From the NCBI GenBank assembly GCA_003696125.1, contig RFHZ01000170.1, positions 1 to 11,011 of the forward strand: 11,011 bases of DNA, read 5' to 3'. Shown one piece after another: positions 5,834 to 11,011 of the stretch. Below the pieces are notes generated by a model that saw only the letters and a list, made by a program, of their open reading frames with translations, was not told where the DNA came from and made no database searches. Positions within the stretch are counted from its first letter, which is position 1, and the number at the start of each line of letters is the position of its first letter. This DNA is from Nitrospinota bacterium. GTDB lineage: Bacteria > Tectomicrobia > Entotheonellia > J063. The translations under genes were made by a program, and so were the position numbers.

Positions 5834-7582
5834 TTACTCAACCCCTAGAGGGACCAGCCTCCCTTGCGTCACATCGACCAGTCCTCTATCGGTCAGGCGC
5901 AGGGTAGGGATAACGGCGAGGGGTAAGAAGGAGAGGGTGGCAAAAGGGTGGGGTAAGGAGGTACCGAGCTGTTTTGCGGCTTCATGTACCGCCTGAAAGG
6001 CCTGCAACACCGTGGGGGGAGGCTGGGGAGACATCAGGCCGGCCACCGGTAAGGGGAGACGGGCCTGCACCTCTCCTCCCCTGGCCACCACATACCCTCC
6101 ACCCATCTGCCGCAAGGCTTCGATGGCCACAAGCATATCGGTATCATCGACCCCGGCCACGATGAGATTGTGGGCATCATGGCCGATGGAAGAGGCCAGG
6201 GCGCCCTGCTTGATCCCCATTCCGTGCACAAAGCCGAGTCCGATACGACCACTCGCCTGGTGCCGTTCGATCACGGCCAGCTTGACCAGATCTTTGCGGG
6301 GATCTGCGACCAGCATTCCCTCCTGCTCTGTCCCTTCCAGAAAGAGGGTCTGGGTAAGGATCTGATCCGGGATGACCCCGATGACCCGGATCTTGCGGTG
6401 GGAGGCAGGGATACGAAGCGCCTCTGCGGTAACCTGCCGGATATGCACGGTGTGATGGAGGGTCTCCTCGCCCTCTGCCGGTGGAATCTCGATAAGGAGC
6501 CTTCCCTGTTCGGCCACGAGCTTTCCTCGTTTAAAGACCATCTTTACACTAAATTCCTGCAGGTCTTCCACCACCACCAGGTCGGCCAGATACCCGGGCG
6601 CGATCACTCCGCGGTCACGCAGCCCGAAGTACTCGGCAGGATTCAGGGTAGCCATCTGGATGGCGTAGCACGGCTCCAAGCCGAGTGCGATCGCCTTGCG
6701 GACATTGCAGTCCATATGCCCTTCCCTGAGTAACCCTTCGATCTCCTTGTCATCGGTAACCAGCATGCAACGGCGCACGGTATACGGATTTACCAGGGGG
6801 AGAAGGGCATGGAGATTTTGGGCCGCACTCCCTTCCCGGAGCATGATCCACATCCCCTGTCTGAGCTTCTCCTGCGCCTCTGTCAGCGTTGTGCACTCAT
6901 GATCTGAACCGATCCCCAGGGTCAGGTAGGCCTGGAGATCGGCACCGGCCAGTCCAGGGGCATGACCATCGAGCAGCTTCCCTCGTTTGCGGGTTGCGGC
7001 CACTTTGGCCAGGACCTCTGGCTCACCGGCGATGGCACCGGGATAGTTCATCAATTCGCCCAGACCGAGCACCCGCTCTGATTGGAGTAGCGACTCGATG
7101 GCCGCGGCATCAAGCGTCGCCCCGGTGGTCTCGAAAGTCGTTGCCGGAACGCAGGAAGGAGCCATGAGAAAGACATCGAGCGGGAGGTGTTCGCTGGCGG
7201 CCAGCATGTACCGGATACCGCTTATTCCTGCCACATTGGCGATTTCATGCGGGTCGGCAATCACCGTGGTGGTCCCATGCGGAACCACCACCTCGGCAAA
7301 ACGGGGTGGGGTGAGCAGTGAGCTCTCGATATGGATGTGTCCATCGATCAATCCTGGCAGGAGATAGCATCCCTGCAGATCGTATACCTTTTCCCCACGG
7401 GTGTACAGGGGACCGACACCGACGATCAGGCCTCTCCCCAAGGCGACGTTGGTGGTGATGACCTCTCCAGAAAAGAGATTAAGGAGTTTCACTCCTTTCA
7501 GAAGGGTCTCCGCTGCCCGTTCACCTCGGGCCATGGCGAGTATCTCTGCGTACATACGCTCCCTCTTCTCCCCTGCCCTCAT
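5834..7582 (-). CDS. ade: Adenine deaminase
   Basis: A 582-residue metal-dependent amidohydrolase that converts adenine to hypoxanthine and ammonia in the cytoplasm. Visible landmarks are PGLIDGHIHIES with His82, His84 and Glu86; ADPHEIANVAG; LGELMNYPGAI with Glu176; DGHAPGL with His207; SDHECTT with His228; and LVTDD with Asp277/Asp278, matching the bacterial adenine deaminase (AdeC) family. The C-terminal domain has G-LGFVHGMG-x-KQGALASSIGHDAHN, also typical, and the overall length is normal. The chosen ATG at 7582 overlaps the hpt stop as ATGA, which favours translational coupling. The ATG at 7555 has a GAGG-type ribosome binding site and would give 573 residues, so it is a real alternative. 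Its product is the substrate of the upstream hpt gene, giving a two-step adenine salvage route to IMP. Confidence 0.96.
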   Translation of the reverse strand: MRAGEKRERMYAEILAMARGERAAETLLKGVKLLNLFSGEVITTNVALGRGLIVGVGPLYTRGEKVYDLQGCYLLPGLIDGHIHIESSLLTPPRFAEVVVPHGTTTVIADPHEIANVAGISGIRYMLAASEHLPLDVFLMAPSCVPATTFETTGATLDAAAIESLLQSERVLGLGELMNYPGAIAGEPEVLAKVAATRKRGKLLDGHAPGLAGADLQAYLTLGIGSDHECTTLTEAQEKLRQGMWIMLREGSAAQNLHALLPLVNPYTVRRCMLVTDDKEIEGLLREGHMDCNVRKAIALGLEPCYAIQMATLNPAEYFGLRDRGVIAPGYLADLVVVEDLQEFSVKMVFKRGKLVAEQGRLLIEIPPAEGEETLHHTVHIRQVTAEALRIPASHRKIRVIGVIPDQILTQTLFLEGTEQEGMLVADPRKDLVKLAVIERHQASGRIGLGFVHGMGIKQGALASSIGHDAHNLIVAGVDDTDMLVAIEALRQMGGGYVVARGGEVQARLPLPVAGLMSPQPPPTVLQAFQAVHEAAKQLGTSLPHPFATLSFLPLAVIPTLRLTDRGLVDVTQGRLVPLGVE

Positions 7583-8154
7583 GATTGGGGGGAAAGGAAC
7601 TCTACGGTATAGATGTCAGGGAGTTGCCGGTATTTTTCGTTATAGTCGATCCCGTAGCCGACCACAAACCCTTCTTCCAGGTGAAACCCGACATAGTCGG
7701 CCTCGATCGGCATCAAGCGGCGATGGCGCTTATCGATCAGCGCACAAATCTTGAGGGAACGGGGGTGCTGTTTTTGCAGCTCTTCCAGGAGAAAGCGCAT
7801 GGTCAATCCACTATCCAGAATATCCTCTACCACGATCACATCTTTTTCTCGAATCGGATGGTGGAGGTCGGAGAGTTTCATGACTTGTCCAGAGGACTGG
7901 GTATACGCACCGTAGCTCGAGAGCTGGATGAAGTCGATGATCACCGGAACGGTGAGATGACGGATCAGATCAGCGAGAAAGACGAAGGCTCCCTTTAGGA
8001 TACCGATCAGGATGATCTCCTGGCGCCCGGAATAATCCTGATTGATGGTACCGGCAAGCATCTTGACCCGTTCAGTGATCTGCTCTCGGCTGTAGAGGAG
8101 CCGTAGTCTCTCCTTGACACCACGGCTAGGCGAGGGATGCTCAAGGCTCCACAT
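7579..8154 (-). CDS. hpt: Hypoxanthine (guanine) phosphoribosyltransferase
   Basis: A 191-residue cytoplasmic purine-salvage enzyme joining hypoxanthine (and usually guanine) to PRPP to give IMP or GMP. The PRPP-binding loop VIVVEDILDSGLT lies at 106-118, with the acidic pair Glu110-Asp111 and Asp114. Upstream are the GILKGAFVFLADLIR segment and the flexible-loop motif SSYGAYTQSSG (79-89); downstream are ALIDKR, the purine-binding lysine region, and FVVGYGIDYNEKYRQLP, the C-terminal signature. The first 15 or so residues are a little longer than usual and not conserved-looking. The stop overlaps the adenine deaminase start (ATGA), and the gene begins 33 bases after the AAA ATPase stop. All three probably share the promoter at 9208-9235. 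Confidence 0.96.
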   Translation of the reverse strand: MWSLEHPSPSRGVKERLRLLYSREQITERVKMLAGTINQDYSGRQEIILIGILKGAFVFLADLIRHLTVPVIIDFIQLSSYGAYTQSSGQVMKLSDLHHPIREKDVIVVEDILDSGLTMRFLLEELQKQHPRSLKICALIDKRHRRLMPIEADYVGFHLEEGFVVGYGIDYNEKYRQLPDIYTVEFLSPQS

Positions 8155-8187
8155 ACTCTCTTTCCCTTTCTGTATCAGGGCCCTGGA

Positions 8188-9153
8188 CTAGAGATAGGCC
8201 CCTTCTGAGGGCTTGGCAAAGATCCGTTCCATGTATTGCTTGATATGTTCGTAGTTGCTCACTTCCTCCAGGATGTCTTCCGTAGTCACCAGCCCCACTG
8301 CCTCCCCGTTCCCCTCCTGTCGTACCTTCTCCCCCAGTACCCGCTGGATAAGGTCGGCGATATTGGCTCCGCTGAAAGAGGCCAGACGCGGGAGAATCCG
8401 GTCGTAGTCCAGCTTATCAAAGAGCTGACGTCCTGCGATCTGCTCTGCCCTTTTGATATGGAGTTCCATGATCTCTTTCCGCTGCTGATCGTTGGGTAAG
8501 GGGACCTCGATCAGGCGCTGGAATCGGCCCCGTTTGATTAACTGGGGTCCAATAACCTCTGGCCTGTCTGTCGCTCCCACCACAATCACCCCGGGATATT
8601 GGGCCAGTTGATCCACCATCTGCACCACCAGGAAGAGGGCTTGCGACCGGAATCCGGGAGCCAGTTGGAAGAATTCCGACATCTCAGATCCCAGCAGATC
8701 GATCTCATCAAAGAAGACCACGGCCCGTTGACACTCACCGATCAACTCATAGAAGCGTTGGAGGAACTCGACCCATCGCTGTTGCATGCCTAAAGCCAGC
8801 AGGATCAGGTTAGGGATGTTCAGGTGGAAGAGGGGGACGAGAGCCTTGCTGGCTAAGAGTTTGGCCAGTAGCGTTTTGCCGGTACCAACAGGACCATAGA
8901 GTAAGAGCCCTTTTGAGGGCTCGGTTCCCCAACGCTTGGCGATCTCCGGATTGCGAATGACATGACTGAAGCTCTCTACCTCTTTTTGCGCCTTTTCCAG
9001 TCCTCCGATTTGAATGTCAGCGATTTCGGAAGGGAGGTAAAGGTCGATCTTGCCATTCAACTTGCCAAAGCGGTTGACAAAGCCGTTCCACAGATTGCGA
9101 ATGCGTGTCTCAAAGAGGTTCTCTTCCGGATTCGACGCCACATGCGTTTCCAT
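8188..9153 (-). CDS. Stand-alone AAA ATPase (FtsH/Cdc48-like domain), function unknown
   Basis: A 321-residue protein made of one classical AAA domain after an 80-residue N-terminal part. Motifs: Walker A GPVGTGKT (87-94), Walker B VVFFDEID (145-152) with Asp149/Glu150, sensor-1 region VVGATDRPE, and the second region of homology with arginine fingers in IKRGRFQR (207-213), followed by the sensor-2 helix FSGANIADLIQRV. There is no protease domain, zinc site or membrane helix, so it is not an FtsH. The position of the aromatic pore loop (usually Y/F-V-G) reads LLALGM, without an aromatic residue. The ATG at 9153 is chosen because GGAGG precedes it at seven bases. A longer frame from 9228 starts upstream of the -10 element and is unlikely. 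It heads an apparent operon with hpt and ade. Remodelling or regulatory work on a protein partner is an inference. Confidence 0.88.
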   Translation of the reverse strand: METHVASNPEENLFETRIRNLWNGFVNRFGKLNGKIDLYLPSEIADIQIGGLEKAQKEVESFSHVIRNPEIAKRWGTEPSKGLLLYGPVGTGKTLLAKLLASKALVPLFHLNIPNLILLALGMQQRWVEFLQRFYELIGECQRAVVFFDEIDLLGSEMSEFFQLAPGFRSQALFLVVQMVDQLAQYPGVIVVGATDRPEVIGPQLIKRGRFQRLIEVPLPNDQQRKEIMELHIKRAEQIAGRQLFDKLDYDRILPRLASFSGANIADLIQRVLGEKVRQEGNGEAVGLVTTEDILEEVSNYEHIKQYMERIFAKPSEGAYL

Positions 9154-9207
9154 GCCTTCCCCTCCTTTTTCCACCTCACCACCCTTCTGCCTTTTCCCTC
9201 TCTTTGT

Positions 9208-9235
9208 ATTGTACCCGGCTACGGGCAAATGTCAA
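9208..9235 (-). promoter_or_regulatory. Sigma-70-type promoter of the AAA-hpt-ade unit
   Basis: On the minus strand TTGACA (9235-9230) is followed after 16 bases by TACAAT (9213-9208). The first is a perfect consensus hexamer and the second matches five of six. Transcription should begin near 9201, leaving a purine-rich leader of about 48 bases before the AAA start at 9153. Upstream, 9236-9270 is A/T-rich with two adjacent TTTGCRTTTR units on the plus strand. From there to the MFS stop at 9389 I see no gene and no convincing terminator. Confidence 0.75.
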
Positions 9236-9388
9236 ATTTCTTTGCATTTATTTGCGTTTGAGCGATTAAACACCTTGTACGCCTTGCGAGTTCAGCCCTG
9301 TCTCCAGTCTACACTACCGCAGACACCGAGTGCAGCGCTGGGGGAGCTTTATTCCTCCTGCTGTGCGCCTCTGCCGGCACACCGGTCC

Positions 9389-10621
9389 TTACCTCCGAGT
9401 TTTCTGCTGCTGCGAGATGAAAAGCCAGGCAAATGCAGTCCCCAGCAGGAGAATAACCCCGAGGAGACGGAACGTCACGGTGAATTCCAGCCATCGGATC
9501 AGCAAACCGGCCCCGGTTGGTCCGACTACCTTCCCTGCGTTCCTCAACGTGCCTATCAATCCCATCCCTGCTCCCAGGTATTGCTCCTCTATACGGGTAG
9601 AGACGAGGGCAACGGTAGAAGGGAGAACAAGCGCCTGCGCCACTCCCATGAGGAAAGCGAGCCCCATCAGCATGAAACTCCTACCGGTTAAGGTGAGTAA
9701 GAGGAGGGTTATCCCTACTACCACCATCCCCAAACCGATGGTGCACCGATAGCCGAATCGATCTCCCATGCGTCCCCCTAAAGGATTTAACAACATATGA
9801 GTCCCCTCCTGCAGGCCGAAAAAGGTTCCCACCATGGCAACGTTGACACCAAGGGTCAGGGCATGGATGGGAAGGAAGGCTTTCACCGCATAGAGGGCCA
9901 CATACAAGGCCGCTTCTACTCCCCCTGCCAGCCAGACGGCAAGGGTCCTGCTCCCGGCATAGAAGGCAGAGAAGGTGTGCCGTACCAGAGGGGGAAGGGA
10001 CCTCTTCTCTTTGTAGGGAGGGGGAGGGAGGAGAAGAATGGGGAGGAAGGCTAAACTGCTGACAACACCGATAACGGTAAAGACCGTAGCCGGTTCCAGG
10101 AGCAGCAGGAGCCAGCCTGCCACAATCGGCCCGGCCACATAGCCGGCACTCCGTGGCAGACCAAACCAGGCGAGGCGTTCTGCCCGGCGATGCCGGGAGA
10201 GTTCTACCACATAGGCCAGGGTAACCGGACCATAGATCGCCGTTGCCAGCCCGTGGACGATGCGGACAAAGAGCAACTGCCCCGGAGTCTGGACAAAGCG
10301 GTACGCAAAGGGCATGACCGCAAAGAATGTCGTGCCGATCAGCAGCCAGCTTCGCCGACCCCATCGATCAGAGAAGATCCCGATGAACGGTTTGAGCACC
10401 ATGCCGGTGACGGTAGAGACAGAGACGATGAGCCCCAGGAAGAGGTCGGTTGCCCCCAGCGTGGCGGCAAAGATGGGCAAGAGAGGGGTCTTGCCCATCT
10501 GGTACGCCACCCGCACCAGGAGATCGGCCGAGAAGATACAGAAGAAACCTCGAACGCGACTCATACGCCTGGATCGCTGCTCTCCACTTTTGCTATTCCA
10601 AGGACCGTCCAGACCGGGCAT
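9389..10621 (-). CDS. Major facilitator superfamily transporter
   Basis: A 410-residue inner-membrane transporter with about 12 hydrophobic helices. MFS motif A is seen after helix 2 (GIFSDRWGRRSWLLIG) and again in the second half (GGRMGDRFGYR), consistent with two six-helix repeats. The central basic loop carries PPPPYKEKRSLPPLVRH. This arrangement is common in proton-driven drug or metabolite exporters, but the substrate cannot be inferred. The ATG at 10621 shares one base with the stop of the preceding gene (TGATG), which favours coupled translation. The ATG at 10564 (MSRVRGFFCIFSADLLV) places the start directly before helix 1 and is a plausible alternative, since residues 1-19 are polar and not conserved-looking. 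The transporter is probably co-expressed with the upstream protein. Confidence 0.92.
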   Translation of the reverse strand: MPGLDGPWNSKSGEQRSRRMSRVRGFFCIFSADLLVRVAYQMGKTPLLPIFAATLGATDLFLGLIVSVSTVTGMVLKPFIGIFSDRWGRRSWLLIGTTFFAVMPFAYRFVQTPGQLLFVRIVHGLATAIYGPVTLAYVVELSRHRRAERLAWFGLPRSAGYVAGPIVAGWLLLLLEPATVFTVIGVVSSLAFLPILLLPPPPYKEKRSLPPLVRHTFSAFYAGSRTLAVWLAGGVEAALYVALYAVKAFLPIHALTLGVNVAMVGTFFGLQEGTHMLLNPLGGRMGDRFGYRCTIGLGMVVVGITLLLLTLTGRSFMLMGLAFLMGVAQALVLPSTVALVSTRIEEQYLGAGMGLIGTLRNAGKVVGPTGAGLLIRWLEFTVTFRLLGVILLLGTAFAWLFISQQQKTRR

Positions 10622-11011
10622 CAGAGAGTCTGGGAGACAACAGGGGGAATCCCTGCCTCCTGGATCGCCTGCATAAACGCGGCGAGGTCGGTATCGATCA
10701 CCTCCTGCAAGCGAGCAAGCTGGTGATCAATGCGGCTGGACAGGTCTTGAAACACCTCGTGTGACTGCCGTGTCGGCACGGCATCGGCACTGGACACCAC
10801 GCTGGAGAGGGCAGCCAGTTTGGCATTGAGCCGGGTCGGGAAGTTGATCATGTCTAAGGGGGCCGATACGCGGGGCTGAATCAACTCCTCCTCGATTGAG
10901 GTGAGGCTCTCTTGCAGTCTCTTTCCCGCCTCTACAACGGCTGCTGCTCCCTCCCCCACCTGCTCTGCCCGCTGTACCCACTCCCCGACCTGCTGGCGCC
11001 TACTCCGGATA
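10621..11011 (-). CDS. C-terminal fragment of sortilin/BNR-repeat glycosyl-hydrolase-like protein
   Basis: The last 129 or so codons of a larger protein whose frame stays open to the right window edge. The visible part is helical and charged, with SAPLDMINFPTRLNAKLAAL, then DAVPTRQSHEVFQDLSSRID and QLARLQEVIDTDLAAFMQAI, ending GIPPVV. These stretches recall the conserved C-terminal helical region of large BNR/sortilin-type beta-propeller proteins annotated as glycosyl hydrolases or exo-sialidase-like, which are usually exported. That is recognition from memory of the family; the propeller itself lies outside the window. A GTG at 10959 would give a 112-residue protein, but upstream codons have no stop, so a truncated large gene is the better reading. 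It is coupled to the MFS gene by TGATG. Confidence 0.72.
   Translation of the reverse strand, partial: IRSRRQQVGEWVQRAEQVGEGAAAVVEAGKRLQESLTSIEEELIQPRVSAPLDMINFPTRLNAKLAALSSVVSSADAVPTRQSHEVFQDLSSRIDHQLARLQEVIDTDLAAFMQAIQEAGIPPVVSQTL

Noticed and set aside
5831-5844. GGGTT-ACTC-AACCC hairpin overlapping the adenine deaminase stop, considered as a terminator
   Set aside because: The stem has only five base pairs and no T-run follows on the minus strand.
9154-9228. A 25-residue N-terminal extension of the AAA ATPase
   Set aside because: The ATG-equivalent at 9228 lies upstream of the predicted -10 element and the start of transcription, and a strong ribosome binding site serves the ATG at 9153.

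Overview
The window reads as chromosomal DNA of a GC-rich bacterium. Coding is dense, promoters have sigma-70-like hexamers, and the solute-binding protein has a Sec signal peptide without a lipobox cysteine, which points to a diderm (Gram-negative-type) envelope. No rRNA, tRNA, plasmid, phage, IS or CRISPR sequence is visible. The gene mix (YnfA membrane protein, ECF sigma with a zinc-binding anti-sigma, sortilin/BNR-type protein tail) would fit an uncultured environmental lineage, but the phylum cannot be fixed from this sequence.

Left part, plus strand (1-4493). This is a dispersed corrinoid (vitamin B12-type) ABC import locus: the C-terminal end of a BtuC/FecCD permease, an M20 metallo-amidohydrolase, a BtuD/FecE-type ATPase, then a sigma-70-like promoter, a YnfA (UPF0060) membrane protein, a RadC-family JAMM protein, and the BtuF-type periplasmic binding protein. 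Three genes unrelated to import (M20, ynfA, radC) lie between the transporter parts.

Centre, plus strand (4494-5427). An ECF sigma factor is followed by an 85-residue soluble zinc-binding (Hx3Cx2C) anti-sigma candidate. The pair has its own extended -10 promoter, which lies inside a 9-bp perfect inverted repeat with long spacing that looks like an operator. Positions 5428-5833 hold no intact gene. On the minus strand they hold a shattered, internally deleted gamma-glutamyltransferase gene whose recognisable pieces lie in three different frames.

Right part, minus strand (11011-5834). Two transcription units are seen. One carries the C-terminal end of a sortilin/BNR-repeat protein that is translationally coupled (TGATG) to a 12-helix MFS exporter. 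The other has a TTGACA/TACAAT promoter at about 9208-9235 and carries a stand-alone AAA ATPase, hypoxanthine phosphoribosyltransferase and adenine deaminase. The last two overlap by ATGA and together convert adenine to hypoxanthine to IMP. The AAA ATPase has intact nucleotide-binding motifs but lacks the usual aromatic pore-loop residue, and it is the least explained protein in the window.
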